From Mesorhizobium sp. AR10 (lineage in GTDB: Bacteria > Pseudomonadota > Alphaproteobacteria > Rhizobiales > Rhizobiaceae), in NCBI RefSeq assembly GCF_024746795.1, contig NZ_CP080524.1:1054001-1118000 (forward strand): a stretch of DNA of 64,000 bases. Reading direction: 5' to 3'. Shown here one piece after another: positions 19,239 to 28,853 of the stretch. Both the position numbers and the translations under genes were made by a program. Under the pieces are notes generated by a model that had not been told where the DNA came from, did no database searches, and saw nothing but the letters and a program-made list of their open reading frames with translations. Within the stretch, counting starts at the first letter, position 1. Each line of letters begins with the position of its first letter.

Positions 19239-20306
19239 ATGACGACATCGACGCGATCATTGCTTGGCACGCTGGCCGTCCTCGCTTTGACTGGCCTCAT
19301 GGCGCAACCCGCGGCGGCCGAGGAGCGGGCGAAAGTCCTGTTCGGCGCCAAGAAGCTGCCGGCGCTGGCGGCTGCGCAATCCATCGGCTTCTATTCCAGG
19401 GGCTGCTTTGCCGGCGGCGTCGCCATCCCCATGGATGGCCGCAACTGGGAGGTGATGCGGCCGTCGCGCAACCGCCGCTGGGGCCATCCAACGATGATCG
19501 CGCTGATCGAGAAATTGTCGCGCGACGCCGCAGCCGACGGCTGGCCGGGCCTGTTGATCGGCGACATTTCGCAACCGCGCGGCGGCCCGATGCTGACCGG
19601 CCATGCCTCGCACCAGATCGGCCTCGACGCCGACATCTGGCTGACGCCGATGCCCGCCCGCAAGCTTTCGATCGCCGAGCGCGAAAACATCAGCGCCACC
19701 TTGATGGTCGATGAAAAGACCCACCTGGTGAAAGACGCGCTGTGGACGTCGAAACACACTCGGCTGCTGAAGCGCGCGGCGAGCTACGCGGAAGTCGAGC
19801 GCATTCTGGTCAATCCCGGGATCAAGAAAAAGCTCTGCGATACCGCCACAGGCGACCGCGCATGGCTGCGCAAGATCAGGCCGTTCTGGGGCCACGACTA
19901 TCACTTCCATATCCGCATCGGCTGCCAGCCGGGTTCCCCCAACTGCAAGGGGCAGGAAGCGACGACGCCCGGCGACGGTTGCGACAAGTCGCTGGCCTGG
20001 TGGTTCACCGAGGAACCATGGCGCCCCAACAAGAACCCCGACAAGCCGAAGGCGCGCGACGTGATGACGATGGCGAACCTGCCCAAGCAATGCCGGTTCG
20101 TGCTCGACGCGCCGGATCCGGCCTCGGTGGAAGCCGTCACCTATTATGGCGACGGCATGCCGATCGCAGCGGCCGGACCAGCGGAGGCGCTGCCGACGGT
20201 ACCTGCAGAGCCAAGCGGCGCGGCGGCACTGCCGGCCTCGGCAAGTGCGTTTGCGCCGACACCCGAGATCGGCATCCCGCTACCGCGACCACGGCCGGGG
20301 AACTGA
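19239..20306 (+). CDS. mepA: Penicillin-insensitive murein endopeptidase
   Basis: A 355-residue periplasmic zinc endopeptidase that cuts D-Ala-mDAP crosslinks in peptidoglycan. The signal peptide is about residues 1-27 (ending PAAAEE). Metal-binding motifs are GHASHQIGLDADIW near residue 125 and WGHDYHFHIRIGC near residue 220. Several cysteines fit the disulfides known in MepA. The C-terminal 60 residues are Ala/Pro-rich and extend beyond the catalytic domain. A GGAGGGG site precedes the ATG. Confidence 0.95.
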   Translation: MTTSTRSLLGTLAVLALTGLMAQPAAAEERAKVLFGAKKLPALAAAQSIGFYSRGCFAGGVAIPMDGRNWEVMRPSRNRRWGHPTMIALIEKLSRDAAADGWPGLLIGDISQPRGGPMLTGHASHQIGLDADIWLTPMPARKLSIAERENISATLMVDEKTHLVKDALWTSKHTRLLKRAASYAEVERILVNPGIKKKLCDTATGDRAWLRKIRPFWGHDYHFHIRIGCQPGSPNCKGQEATTPGDGCDKSLAWWFTEEPWRPNKNPDKPKARDVMTMANLPKQCRFVLDAPDPASVEAVTYYGDGMPIAAAGPAEALPTVPAEPSGAAALPASASAFAPTPEIGIPLPRPRPGN

Positions 20307-20390
20307 CGCGGAAGCGGCTTTCCCTTTCCGAAGTCATGCGCTAGTCACGAGAAACAGCGGCAGACTGCCGGAACGGGGACAGACAAGAGC

Positions 20391-21410
20391 ATGCAAGGCG
20401 ACGACGAGACAGCGCTGCGATTTCCGGTCCTGATCGGCGACATCGGCGGCACCAATGCGCGCTTCTCGATCGTGCTCGACGCGAATTCGGAGCCAAGCGA
20501 GCCGCAGATCGTCCAGACGGCCAATTTCAATACCATAGACGAGGCGATCCAGGCGGCGGTGCTCGACCGCTCGTCGATCCGACCAAATTCGGCGGTGCTG
20601 GCGGTGGCCGGCCCTGTCGACAGCGACGAGATCCAGCTCACCAACTGCCCGTGGATCGTCAAGCCCCGGCAGATGTTTGCCAGCCTGGGCTTGAGCGACA
20701 TCGTCGTGCTCAATGATTTCGAGGCGCAGGCGCTGGCCGTCGTCGCGCTCGGCGAGGAGCATATGGAAAAGATCGGCGGCGGCACACCGGAACCCAATGC
20801 GGGACGGGTGGTGCTCGGGCCGGGAACCGGGCTCGGCGTCGCCGGGCTGGTCTACGCCTTGCACCACTGGATACCGGTGCCCGGCGAGGGCGGCCACATG
20901 GATATCGGGCCGCGCTCGCCGCGCGATTTCGAAGTGTTTCCGCATATCGAGAAACTCGAGGGACGCATCTCCGGCGAACAGATCCTGTGCGGGCGCGGCC
21001 TCGTCAACGTCTATAGGGCGGTGGCCAAGGCCGACGGCAAGCCGGCGCCCTTCACCAAGCCGGCCGAGATCACCGCCGCGGCGCTGGCAAAATCCGATCC
21101 GGTGGCCGAGGAGGCGTTGTCGATGTTCGTCACTTGCCTCGGGCGAACCGCCGGCGATCTGGCGCTGGTGTTCAAGAGCCGCGGCGGCGTCTTCCTCACC
21201 GGCGGCATCGCCCAGAAAATCGTGCCGGCGCTGAAAGCGGGCAATTTCCGCGCCGCCTTCGAGGACAAGGCGCCGCACAGGGAGCTGATGCGCACCATGC
21301 CGGTCTACGTGATCACCCATCCGCTGGCGGCGCTTTTCGGTCTCGCCGCCTATGCCAGAAACCCTTCGCTGTTCGGTGTCCAGACGGCAGGACGGCGCTG
21401 GCGGGCCTAA
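20391..21410 (+). CDS. glk: Glucokinase
   Basis: A 339-residue bacterial glucokinase that phosphorylates glucose to glucose-6-phosphate. It shows the phosphate-binding [13 protein letters not shown] at the N-terminus, [29 protein letters not shown] with the catalytic Asp, [12 protein letters not shown], and a [12 protein letters not shown] glucose-binding segment. The C-terminal [11 protein letters not shown] is typical. A good site (GGGGACAGAC) precedes the ATG. Single gene. Confidence 0.95.
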   Translation: MQGDDETALRFPVLIGDIGGTNARFSIVLDANSEPSEPQIVQTANFNTIDEAIQAAVLDRSSIRPNSAVLAVAGPVDSDEIQLTNCPWIVKPRQMFASLGLSDIVVLNDFEAQALAVVALGEEHMEKIGGGTPEPNAGRVVLGPGTGLGVAGLVYALHHWIPVPGEGGHMDIGPRSPRDFEVFPHIEKLEGRISGEQILCGRGLVNVYRAVAKADGKPAPFTKPAEITAAALAKSDPVAEEALSMFVTCLGRTAGDLALVFKSRGGVFLTGGIAQKIVPALKAGNFRAAFEDKAPHRELMRTMPVYVITHPLAALFGLAAYARNPSLFGVQTAGRRWRA

Positions 21411-21418
21411 GGCCTGAA

Positions 21419-21441
21419 CCATCCTGATGGAATCAGGATGG
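21419..21441 (+). terminator. Hairpin after glk
   Basis: A perfect 10-base stem, CCATCCTGAT and ATCAGGATGG, encloses a GGA loop nine bases after the glk stop and is followed by a weak T-rich stretch (TCCTATCTTTT). It may terminate glk transcription. It may equally be part of the adjacent family C repeat unit. Confidence 0.5.
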
Positions 21442-21458
21442 GGTCCTATCTTTTAGTT

Positions 21459-21508
21459 GACCATGATCTTTTCCGGAAAACCGGCTTCCACTTTTCGGGA
21501 TCATGGTC
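21459..21508. repeat. Interspersed palindrome, family C, copy 1
   Basis: Ends GACCATGATC and GATCATGGTC are inverted, with an inner TTTTCCGGAAAACCGG and CACTTTTCGG. Related copies occur at 42387-42435 and, shortened, at 29969-30003. This type of GAGCATGATC palindrome is common in rhizobial intergenic DNA. Confidence 0.8.
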
Positions 21509-21579
21509 CGGCCCGCGACGAAGTTTCGCCGCCTTGGCCATAGGCAAGCCGTGACCGGGGCGTTAAGAGGGATGCCTAA

Positions 21580-23484
21580 TTGCAGCCCGGCCACACGAAG
21601 CGAAACCCACGAAGCGCTCCAGACTTGACACTTCAAACACCAAACACAGGCAAAGCCCAACCCGGCGAGATTGTGGCAGTGGTGCGCCGCATCTTCGCCG
21701 AGAACGGCCGCGAATACCGCGGGTCCTACGTTCTGGCCATCCTTTGCCTGCTGGTGGTGTCCGCCACGACGGCCGCCGTCGCCTGGGTCATGAGCCCGGT
21801 CGTCAACCAGATTTTTTACGAGCGGCGGGGCGACCTGATCGCATTGATCTGCGCGGGCATTCTGGCGACCTTCATCCTGCGCGGCTTTGCCACCTACGGC
21901 CAGGGCGTCATACTGGCCAGGATCGGCAACAATCTCGTCGCGCGCTACCAACGCCGCATTTTCAACCATCTGATGAAGCTCGGGGTCGGCTTTTTCAACG
22001 ATACCCGTTCGGGCCAGCTGGCCGCGCAGATCAATGAGAACGTCAACGGCATCCGCGATCTGCTGTCGATGACGCTGACATCGACCGCGCGTGACGGCGT
22101 GACGTTGATCGGCCTGATCGGCGTCATGATCTACCAGGACCCGGTGCTGGCGCTGAGCTCACTGCTGATCGGACCGCCACTCATCTACGCCGTGGTGTAC
22201 ATCATGCGCCGGGTGCGCCGCATCACGCGCGAATCGGTGCAGATCAATTCGCGGCTGATCGGCGCCATGCAGGAATCCACGCAAGGCATCGCCATCGTCA
22301 AGGCCTTCACCATGGAGGACGCGCTGTCGCGCCGCATCGCCGACCTTGTCGACAGTTCCGAACACCGGGCAAATCGGATCGCGCGCGTGTCGGAACGGCT
22401 GTCGCCGATTTCCGACATTCTGGCCGGCGTCGCGGTTGCGGGCGTCATCGGCTATTCCGGTTACCGGGCAACGGTTCTGGGCGAGCCGCCGGGCGCAGTC
22501 TTCTCCTTCATCACCGCGCTGATGCTTGCCTACGACCCGGCACGACGACTGGCGCGCATGCAGGTCGGCATGGAGCGGGCGCTGGTCAATGCGCGCATGA
22601 TCTACGAACTGCTCGACCTCGAGCCGCAGCAGGGCGATGCGCCCGGCGCGGTTGAGGCGAAGATCACCACTGGCGAGGTGCGCTTCAACAATGTCTCGTT
22701 CGGCTATGTCGCGGACGCGCCGGTGCTGCAGGAGCTGAGCTTCGTCGCCGCCGCCGGCAAGATGACCGCCATCGTAGGTGCCTCGGGCGCCGGCAAGTCG
22801 ACGCTGGTGGCACTGTTGCAGCGCTTCTACGATGTCGAGGCGGGCAACATCGAGATCGACGGCCAGGACATATCAGAGGTTACCAAGCAGTCGCTGCGCG
22901 GCTCCATCGCCTATGTCTCGCAGCAGCCCTATCTGTTCGAAGGCACCATCCGCGACAACATCCGCTACGGCCGGCCGGGCGCCAGCGACAGCGAGATCGA
23001 GCGGGCCGCGCAACAGGCCGCGGCCGACGAGTTCATCCGCCAGCAGCCGGAAGGCTACGACACCCCTGTCGGCGAAAACGGCGTGACACTGTCGGGCGGC
23101 CAGCGCCAGCGCGTATCGATCGCCCGCGCCATCGTGCGCAATGCCCCGATCCTGTTGCTCGACGAGGCGACCTCGGCGCTCGACAACGAGGCCGAAGCCC
23201 GCGTCCAGGAAGCGCTGACCCATGTCATGGAAGGGCGCACGACCATCGTCATCGCGCACCGGCTGTCGACGGTGGTCAATGCCGACCACATCATCGTGCT
23301 GGAACAGGGCCGGCTGGTCGAAGAAGGCACGCATGCCTCGCTGATGGCCGATCCGCACAGCGTCTATGCCCGCTTCCACCGGGTGCAGGGCAAGAAGGGG
23401 CTGGGGCTTGTCGACGACGCCAAGCCAATCCAAACTCCGCTGCCGCGCTCGCGTGGAAAGAAGCTGGTGGGGAGGAACGCATGA
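21580..23484 (+). CDS. ABC exporter, fused permease and ATPase (MsbA/lipid-exporter type)
   Basis: A protein of up to 634 residues with an N-terminal six-helix ABC exporter domain (about residues 45-340) and an ATPase domain with Walker [10 protein letters not shown], the signature LSGGQRQR and Walker [12 protein letters not shown]. It is a half-transporter expected to homodimerise in the inner membrane; lipid, polysaccharide or drug export are all possible. The start is uncertain: TTG at 21580 is the longest, while GTG at 21673 better fits the family length. The stop overlaps the dapB ATG. Confidence 0.9.
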   Translation: MQPGHTKRNPRSAPDLTLQTPNTGKAQPGEIVAVVRRIFAENGREYRGSYVLAILCLLVVSATTAAVAWVMSPVVNQIFYERRGDLIALICAGILATFILRGFATYGQGVILARIGNNLVARYQRRIFNHLMKLGVGFFNDTRSGQLAAQINENVNGIRDLLSMTLTSTARDGVTLIGLIGVMIYQDPVLALSSLLIGPPLIYAVVYIMRRVRRITRESVQINSRLIGAMQESTQGIAIVKAFTMEDALSRRIADLVDSSEHRANRIARVSERLSPISDILAGVAVAGVIGYSGYRATVLGEPPGAVFSFITALMLAYDPARRLARMQVGMERALVNARMIYELLDLEPQQGDAPGAVEAKITTGEVRFNNVSFGYVADAPVLQELSFVAAAGKMTAIVGASGAGKSTLVALLQRFYDVEAGNIEIDGQDISEVTKQSLRGSIAYVSQQPYLFEGTIRDNIRYGRPGASDSEIERAAQQAAADEFIRQQPEGYDTPVGENGVTLSGGQRQRVSIARAIVRNAPILLLDEATSALDNEAEARVQEALTHVMEGRTTIVIAHRLSTVVNADHIIVLEQGRLVEEGTHASLMADPHSVYARFHRVQGKKGLGLVDDAKPIQTPLPRSRGKKLVGRNA

Positions 23485-24302
23485 GCGAATCCGGCGATAT
23501 GGGCCTGGTGGTGGTGGGTGCGGCCGGCCGCATGGGCCAGGCGCTGATCCGCGCCATCCACACCATCCCGGGCGCCCGCGTCGCCGGTGCGGTGGAACGG
23601 GCCGGATCGCCCTATCTCGGACAGGATGCCGGAGAATTGGCCGGCATCGGCATCATCAATGTTGCGATCGGCGACGACCCGCTGCCGGTCTTCGCCAAGG
23701 CCGATGGCGTGCTCGATTTCACCGCCCCGGCCGCGACCGTCGAATTCGCCGGTTATGCCGCGCAGGCGCGCATAGCCCATGTCATCGGCACCACCGGCTG
23801 CTCGGCCGAGGACAATGCGAAAATCGCGGCGGCGGCGCGCCACGCAACGATCGTCAAATCCGGCAATATGAGCCTCGGCGTCAATCTACTGGCGGTGCTG
23901 GTGGAGCAGGCGGCGCGGGCGCTCGACGCCGACGATTTCGACATCGAGATCCTGGAAATGCACCACCGGCACAAGGTCGATGCGCCCTCGGGAACGGCGC
24001 TGCTGCTTGGCGAGGCCGCGGCCGCAGGGCGCGGCATAGCGCTCGCCGGCAACGATGTGCGCGTGCGCGATGGCCACACCGGGGTGCGCAAGACCGGCTC
24101 GATCGGCTTCGCCACGCTGCGCGGCGGCTCGGTGGTCGGCGACCATTCCGTAATTCTGGCCGGCACCGGCGAGCGCATCACGCTTGCCCACCATGCCGAG
24201 GACCGGGCGATCTTCGCCCGTGGCGCGGTCAAGGCGGCACTTTGGGCGCGCGGCAAGAAGCCGGGACTGTATTCCATGCGGGACGTGCTCGGGCTCGCCT
24301 GA
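23481..24302 (+). CDS. dapB: 4-hydroxy-tetrahydrodipicolinate reductase
   Basis: A 273-residue DapB, which reduces hydroxy-tetrahydrodipicolinate in lysine and diaminopimelate synthesis. It has the NAD(P) loop [13 protein letters not shown], the catalytic region [20 protein letters not shown] and [17 protein letters not shown]. It is coupled to the upstream ABC exporter by an ATGA overlap, and gpmA follows after 34 bases. The length is normal. Confidence 0.96.
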   Translation: MSESGDMGLVVVGAAGRMGQALIRAIHTIPGARVAGAVERAGSPYLGQDAGELAGIGIINVAIGDDPLPVFAKADGVLDFTAPAATVEFAGYAAQARIAHVIGTTGCSAEDNAKIAAAARHATIVKSGNMSLGVNLLAVLVEQAARALDADDFDIEILEMHHRHKVDAPSGTALLLGEAAAAGRGIALAGNDVRVRDGHTGVRKTGSIGFATLRGGSVVGDHSVILAGTGERITLAHHAEDRAIFARGAVKAALWARGKKPGLYSMRDVLGLA

Positions 24303-24336
24303 GACGGCCACATCCATAAACGTTGAAGGAGCGAAA

Positions 24337-24957
24337 ATGTCGGGAACTCTCGTGCTCGTGCGCCATGGCCAGAGCGAATGGAACCTGAAGAACCTGTTCA
24401 CCGGCTGGCGCGACGTCGACCTGACCGAACAGGGGCACAAGGAAGCCAAGGAAGCAGGCCAGAAACTCAGGGCACGCGGCCTGAAATTCGACATCGCCTT
24501 CACCTCGTCACTGATCAGGGCGCAAAAGACCTGCCAGCACATTCTCGACGCGGTCGGCCAAAGCGATCTCAAGACCGTCCGCGACCAGGCGCTGAATGAG
24601 CGCGACTATGGCGACCTCTCAGGCCTCAACAAGGACGACGCGCGCAAGAAGTGGGGCGAGGAGCAGGTGCATGTCTGGCGCCGCTCCTACGACGTGCCGC
24701 CGCCCGGCGGCGAGAGCCTGAAAGACACCGGCGCCCGCGTCTGGCCCTATTACCTGCACGACATGCAGTCGCATGTGCTGCGCGGCGGCACGGTGCTGGT
24801 GGCGGCACACGGCAATTCGCTGCGGGCGCTGATCATGGCGCTGGACGGCAAGTCGGGCGAGGAGATCGTCAAGCTGGAACTCGGCACCGGCGTGCCGGTG
24901 ATCTACAAGCTCAACGCCGATTCGACCGTGGCGTCCAAGGAAGTGCTGGAGGGCTGA
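24337..24957 (+). CDS. gpmA: 2,3-bisphosphoglycerate-dependent phosphoglycerate mutase
   Basis: A 206-residue histidine phosphatase-fold mutase that interconverts 3- and 2-phosphoglycerate in glycolysis. The catalytic loop [18 protein letters not shown] contains H10, and the second histidine lies in [11 protein letters not shown]. It is the short form typical of alphaproteobacteria. The ATG at 24337 has GAAGGAG upstream; longer in-frame readings overlap dapB and are rejected. Confidence 0.95.
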   Translation: MSGTLVLVRHGQSEWNLKNLFTGWRDVDLTEQGHKEAKEAGQKLRARGLKFDIAFTSSLIRAQKTCQHILDAVGQSDLKTVRDQALNERDYGDLSGLNKDDARKKWGEEQVHVWRRSYDVPPPGGESLKDTGARVWPYYLHDMQSHVLRGGTVLVAAHGNSLRALIMALDGKSGEEIVKLELGTGVPVIYKLNADSTVASKEVLEG

Positions 24958-25026
24958 GCCGGCAAGTGGGCATTTGAAAAAGCGCGTTGACACTCATCGC
25001 TTGCCCGCTTACATGAGCCCGCACCA

Positions 25027-25111
25027 GCCCAGATGGCGGAATTGGTAGACGCGCACGGTTCAGGTCCGTGTTCCGCAAGGAGTGGAGGTTCGAGTCCTCT
25101 TCTGGGCACCA
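25027..25111 (+). tRNA. tRNA-Leu (anticodon CAG)
   Basis: An 85-base type II tRNA. The acceptor arms GCCCAGA and TCTGGGC pair perfectly and the CCA end is encoded (25109-25111). The anticodon stem CACGG/CCGTG encloses TTCAGGT, giving anticodon CAG, which reads CUG leucine codons. A long variable arm (TGTTCCGCAAGGAGT region) and the T-loop GGTTCGAGTCC complete the fold. A strong terminator follows. Confidence 0.97.
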
Positions 25112-25146
25112 AAGTTTTGTTGTGGCTGTCCACGACAGCCCTTCTC

Positions 25147-25172
25147 AAAAGCCCGCGCAAGCGGGCTTTTTT
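25147..25172 (+). terminator. Rho-independent terminator after tRNA-Leu
   Basis: The stem AAAAGCCCGC/GCGGGCTTTT with loop GCAA is followed by TT. It lies 35 bases past the tRNA and is a good intrinsic terminator for it. Confidence 0.9.
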
Positions 25173-25202
25173 GCATCCAGGCGTTGAAGCCGGCTACGCG
25201 CC

Positions 25203-25739
25203 TCAGGCTTCGATCTTCCCCACCACGTCGATCTTCGGATTCCGGAACCCCATGGCGATCCACGCCCCCAGAAGCTTTGCGTAGAAAGACACTGTGTGGC
25301 TTTTCAGATTGGGGATGTCGTCCGGCAGGTTTGAGGCATCGGGCAGGGCGCCAACCATCGTTCGCAACTCGGCTTTCGGCCGCGCTTCGTGCGGCCAGAG
25401 GTGCAGATAGATACTCAGCCAGTGCGCGCCCTTCAGTTCCAGGAAGACCGGCGTGTTGCAACACGTGGCGACGACACGGCGCGTACCCGCATCGGCTGCC
25501 AGCCGGAATTCGCTCAGATGCTCCGCGCCGGACAGGATCCGGACTCGATCCTTGCGATACTCTGCACAAGACGTCGCGCCGTACGATGTGAGGATATTCC
25601 TTGCGCCGGGAAGCGTCGCGAGACGACCCGCGGCAGCCCTGCAGCTGTTGCACAGGCATTCGGACACCAGGATCGGTGCTCCCAGCACCTCGAGGCGTGT
25701 CCGTCCGCAGGCGCATCCGATATCAGCAGTTCCGCTCAT
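25203..25739 (-). CDS. GFA-like cysteine-rich protein (DUF6151-type)
   Basis: A 178-residue protein with the zinc-binding pattern of the GFA family. C9 and C11 lie in IGCACGRTRLE, CLCNSCRAAAG follows near residue 30, and a CC pair is in VVATCCNTPVF. GFA proteins include enzymes condensing formaldehyde and glutathione, but most relatives, and this one, have no proven reaction. Its ATG overlaps the stop of the TetR gene (ATGA), so it is probably the regulator's target or partner. Confidence 0.75.
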   Translation of the reverse strand: MSGTADIGCACGRTRLEVLGAPILVSECLCNSCRAAAGRLATLPGARNILTSYGATSCAEYRKDRVRILSGAEHLSEFRLAADAGTRRVVATCCNTPVFLELKGAHWLSIYLHLWPHEARPKAELRTMVGALPDASNLPDDIPNLKSHTVSFYAKLLGAWIAMGFRNPKIDVVGKIEA

Positions 25740-26371
25740 TTTGCGTCCTCCTCCGCGATGTGAAACAGGTGCCGGATGTACCGGTCCAGATGATCGAGGC
25801 TTTCCCGCGCAAGCTCGGGATCGTTGCCTGCCTTGGCCAGGACGAACGCGCCCTGGATGACGGTTTGCGTGTGCCGTGCGAGGCTTTCGGCCGTCCAGTC
25901 GCCCGCGATGCCGTGATCCCAGCGCGCGGTCTCGATGTCGGCCTCCAGCGTCGCCGCATGGCCGAAGATGCTGCGGCCACAGGCATCGCGAATGTCGGGG
26001 GAACTTGCGTAGACCTCCTGCGCCATGGTTCCGACCAGACAGGAGAATTCTGCAAGGTCGCCCGCGATGATCGCCTTGCGAAAAGCGACATAGGCGAGAA
26101 TGCGTTCGAGAGGATCGGCCGGCTCGTGATACGGCGCGGCGTCGAAAAAGCCCGTCGTCGTCTCGGCCCAGAACTCTGCCGCGGCGACGCCCAGAGCGTC
26201 CTTGCTGCCGAAGTGATGAAAAAACGCCCCCTTGGTGACGTCGGCCGCACGACAGAGGTCATCGACCGTGGTGGCGGCGAAGCCTTTGGCGCGGATGATA
26301 TCCTGCGCCGCCTCAAGGAGCCGGGTTCGTGCGCTGCCACGTTCGGGCGAATGTTTGGTCGGTCTTGACAT
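25736..26371 (-). CDS. TetR/AcrR family transcriptional regulator
   Basis: A 211-residue regulator. The DNA-binding domain is at residues 15-62, with the helix-turn-helix in GFAATTVDDLCRAADVTKGA followed by FFHHFGSKDAL. The remaining helices form the ligand-binding part. It is coupled to the downstream GFA-like gene by ATGA. A partial palindrome (ATACC-N8-GGTAT) lies ten bases upstream of the start and is a likely autoregulatory operator. The effector may be an electrophile, inferred only from the GFA partner. Confidence 0.9.
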   Translation of the reverse strand: MSRPTKHSPERGSARTRLLEAAQDIIRAKGFAATTVDDLCRAADVTKGAFFHHFGSKDALGVAAAEFWAETTTGFFDAAPYHEPADPLERILAYVAFRKAIIAGDLAEFSCLVGTMAQEVYASSPDIRDACGRSIFGHAATLEADIETARWDHGIAGDWTAESLARHTQTVIQGAFVLAKAGNDPELARESLDHLDRYIRHLFHIAEEDAK

Positions 26372-26380
26372 GCCATGTTG

Positions 26381-26398
26381 ATACCATACGGTCGGTAT
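26381..26398. promoter_or_regulatory. Candidate TetR operator
   Basis: ATACCATACGGTCGGTAT has inverted ends (ATACC and GGTAT), and its reverse strand reads ATACCGACCGTATGGTAT, the kind of motif bound by many TetR regulators. Its location immediately upstream of the TetR start supports autoregulation. Confidence 0.6.
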
Positions 26399-26426
26399 GT
26401 GTCAATAGACCGGCTGAGCACGCGGA

Positions 26427-26451
26427 AAAGCCCGGTTCGCCCGGGCTCTTT
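26427..26451. terminator. Orphan terminator-like hairpin in a divergent gap
   Basis: The stem GCCCGG/CCGGGC with loop TTCGC is flanked by AAAA and TCTTT. It sits between two divergently transcribed genes, where no transcript should end, so it may be a remnant of an earlier gene arrangement. Confidence 0.5.
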
Positions 26452-26531
26452 GTTGCCGCCAACCTCCCCACCCGGCTAGCCCTCGAACAAACCACTTCAA
26501 ACCCGACGACCCCAGCGGTACGATCGAAACC

Positions 26532-28196
26532 ATGGCTCCATCCACGCTCGTCACTCGTCGTGACCAGATGTTCCCCACGCTGGCTGAGGCGGACATCGAT
26601 CGCATGCGCCGTTTCGGCGAGGCCAGCGCCTATGCCGCGGGCGAGCACATCGTCAGAGCCGGCGATGTGGCGCCCGGATTGATCGTCCTCCTGTCGGGCA
26701 AGGTGGATATCACGCAGGATGGCGGGCTCGGCCGGCGCGAAACGATCGTCACCCACGGTCCGGGCAGTTTTGTCGGCGAGCTGGCGCAGCTTTCGGCCCG
26801 CCCGTCGCTGGTCAATGCCGAGGCCGCCGAACCGGTGGAGGCCTTCGTCATCCCAGCGCAGCGGCTGCGCGACCTGATGGTGCAGGAGGCCAATCTCGGC
26901 GAGCGCATCATGCGGGCTCTGATCCTGCGCCGTGTCGGCCTGCTGGAAAGCGGCAGCAGCGGGCCGGTCATCATCGGACCCGCCGGCAATGGCGACACGT
27001 TGCGGCTGCAAGGTTTTCTGGCGCGCAGCGGCCAGCCGCACCGGGCGCTGGATTCCGACAGCGATCCTTGCGCGAAAACGCTGATCGAGCGCTTCCACGT
27101 CGACCCGCATCATCTGCCGATCGTGCTGTGTCCGGACGGCAAGCTGCTGCGCAATCCCGGCGAGAAGGAGCTCGCCCGCTGCATCGGCCTGCTGCGGCCG
27201 ATCGACGCCACGAAAGTCTACGACGTGGCCATCGTCGGCGCCGGACCGGCGGGGCTGGCGGCTGCGGTCTATGCGGCGTCCGAAGGGCTTTCGACGATCG
27301 TGCTCGACTGCCGCGCCTTCGGAGGGCAGGCGGGCGCCTCCTCGCGCATCGAGAACTATCTCGGCTTCCCCACAGGCATTTCGGGCATGGCGCTGATGGC
27401 GCGCGCCTACAACCAGGCGCAAAAGTTCGGGGTCGAAATGGTGATCCCTGACGAGGCCAAGCTGCTCAGCGGGGCAAGCGACGGTTACAGGCTCGATGTC
27501 GGCGACGACGAGAGCGTGCGGGCGCGTACGGTGGTGATCGCCAGCGGCGCGCGCTACCGCCGCCTCGATATCGCCAATCTTGCACAATTCGAGGGGGCGT
27601 GCGTGCACTATTGGGCGTCGCCGATCGAAGCGCGGCTTTGCGCCGGCCAAGAGGTGGCGCTGGTCGGCGCCGGCAATTCGGCCGGGCAGGCGGCTGTCTA
27701 TCTGGCCAGCCATGTCCGGAAGGTGGCGCTGCTGGCGCGCGGCCGCAGTCTCGATGCCACCATGTCGCGCTATCTGGTCGAGCGCATCAAGGCACAGCCG
27801 AACATCGAAGTGCTGACCGAGACCGAGGTTGAGGCGCTGGACGGCGACGAGGGCAATCTTGGCACGATCCGTTGGCGTCACCGTGCCAGTGGCGAGGAGA
27901 CAACGCGGCCGATCCGCCATCTCTTCCTGTTCATCGGCGCCGACCCGAATACGGACTGGCTGGCGCAATGCAACGTGGCACTGGACGCCAAGGGTTTCGT
28001 CCGCACCGGATCGGACATAGAATCGGGGCTGATGGAAACGAGCCGCAGCGGGGTGTTTGCCATCGGCGACGTCCGCTCCGGCTCGGTCAAGCGGGTCGCG
28101 GCCGCTGTCGGCGAAGGCGCCCAGGTGGTGGCGGCATTGCACGCATATCTGGCGCGCGGCAACGCCGTCGCGCCTCAAACGGCCAGGAGAATTTGA
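26532..28196 (+). CDS. cNMP-binding-domain thioredoxin-reductase-like flavoprotein
   Basis: A 554-residue fusion. Residues about 13-125 resemble a cyclic-nucleotide-binding (CRP-like) sensor domain. Residues about 155-220 are a linker domain with IVLCPDGKLLRNP. Residues about 230-540 are a thioredoxin-reductase-like flavoprotein with FAD loop AIVGAGPAGLAAAVYAA, NADPH loop ALVGAGNSAGQAAVYLA and C-terminal GVFAIGDVRSGSVKRVA. The CxxC redox pair of true thioredoxin reductases is missing, so electrons must leave by another route. It is coupled to the next gene by TGATG. What is reduced is unknown. Confidence 0.88.
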   Translation: MAPSTLVTRRDQMFPTLAEADIDRMRRFGEASAYAAGEHIVRAGDVAPGLIVLLSGKVDITQDGGLGRRETIVTHGPGSFVGELAQLSARPSLVNAEAAEPVEAFVIPAQRLRDLMVQEANLGERIMRALILRRVGLLESGSSGPVIIGPAGNGDTLRLQGFLARSGQPHRALDSDSDPCAKTLIERFHVDPHHLPIVLCPDGKLLRNPGEKELARCIGLLRPIDATKVYDVAIVGAGPAGLAAAVYAASEGLSTIVLDCRAFGGQAGASSRIENYLGFPTGISGMALMARAYNQAQKFGVEMVIPDEAKLLSGASDGYRLDVGDDESVRARTVVIASGARYRRLDIANLAQFEGACVHYWASPIEARLCAGQEVALVGAGNSAGQAAVYLASHVRKVALLARGRSLDATMSRYLVERIKAQPNIEVLTETEVEALDGDEGNLGTIRWRHRASGEETTRPIRHLFLFIGADPNTDWLAQCNVALDAKGFVRTGSDIESGLMETSRSGVFAIGDVRSGSVKRVAAAVGEGAQVVAALHAYLARGNAVAPQTARRI

Positions 28197-28504
28197 TGGC
28201 AGATGAATGCAGACATGCGCATGACATCAAGGACGTGACGCCGAGCGCACTCGGCTGCGAGGAATGCCTGAAGAGCGGCTCGCAATGGGTGCATCTGCGG
28301 CTGTGCCGCACCTGCGGCCATGTCGGCTGCTGCGACGACTCGCCCAATCGTCACGCCACCAAGCATTTTCACGCCACCCGCCATCCGATCATCGAAGGCT
28401 ACGATCCGCCGGAAGGCTGGGGATGGTGCTATATCGACGAGGTGTTCCTCGACCTCGGCGACCGCGCCACGCCGCAGAACGGTCCGATCCCGCGATTTTA
28501 TTGA
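28196..28504 (+). CDS. UBP-type zinc-finger protein
   Basis: A 102-residue protein that is almost entirely a UBP-type (ZnF-UBP) finger. It has C21-x2-C24, the CRTCGHVGCCD cluster (C37, C40, C45, C46), and downstream histidines in NRHATKHFHATRHP. In eukaryotes this fold binds ubiquitin tails; bacteria lack ubiquitin, so the ligand here is unknown. The ATG overlaps the stop of the flavoprotein gene (TGATG), strongly suggesting that the two proteins work together. Confidence 0.88.
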   Translation: MADECRHAHDIKDVTPSALGCEECLKSGSQWVHLRLCRTCGHVGCCDDSPNRHATKHFHATRHPIIEGYDPPEGWGWCYIDEVFLDLGDRATPQNGPIPRFY

Positions 28505-28532
28505 GGGGGCGCCAGTCCGGATGCTGAGAAAG

Positions 28533-28559
28533 AAAAAGCCCGGCTCGCCCGAGCTTTTT
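28533..28559 (+). terminator. Rho-independent terminator
   Basis: AAAAAGC-C-CGG and CCG-A-GCTTTTT form a stem with a single mismatch around a five-base loop, just after the UBP zinc-finger gene. It is followed by TTTC. Confidence 0.8.
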
Positions 28560-28576
28560 CTTTGCGGATGAAGCAG

Positions 28577-28744
28577 TCAGTCTCGCCGTTCCGGCATTGG
28601 GGCAGGTTCCTGGTTCTCCACGCTGTTTTCGTTCACCTGGAGAGCCTTTCCCTCAACCTTCTGTTTCCTGGGCTTGTCGCTGGACTGCGGCGGGCGCTTC
28701 GGATTTTGCGGGGTGTTGTCGTTCACGTCGAGGGCTCTTGTCAT
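28577..28744 (-). CDS. Small polar protein of unknown function
   Basis: A 55-residue, strongly hydrophilic protein beginning MTRALDVNDNTPQNPKR, rich in Asn, Pro, Lys and Glu, so it is likely disordered. A near-repeat of the ALDVNDNT segment recurs as ALQVNENS. The ATG at 28744 has GGAGG five bases upstream. No family is recognised. Confidence 0.5.
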   Translation of the reverse strand: MTRALDVNDNTPQNPKRPPQSSDKPRKQKVEGKALQVNENSVENQEPAPMPERRD

Positions 28745-28853
28745 CATGTCCTCCAGTTGCTTTCCTGGAGCACAATGTTCGACGGATGCGTGCGGTTCCC
28801 CGGCAAGGAAGGCGCTCTTCCGAACAGGCGTACGCTGCCGGCTGTTGCGCCAT

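Noticed and set aside
25027..28560. A genomic island integrated at tRNA-Leu
   Set aside because: No integrase, no repeated tRNA 3' end downstream and no mobility genes were found; only a possible small cassette is supported.
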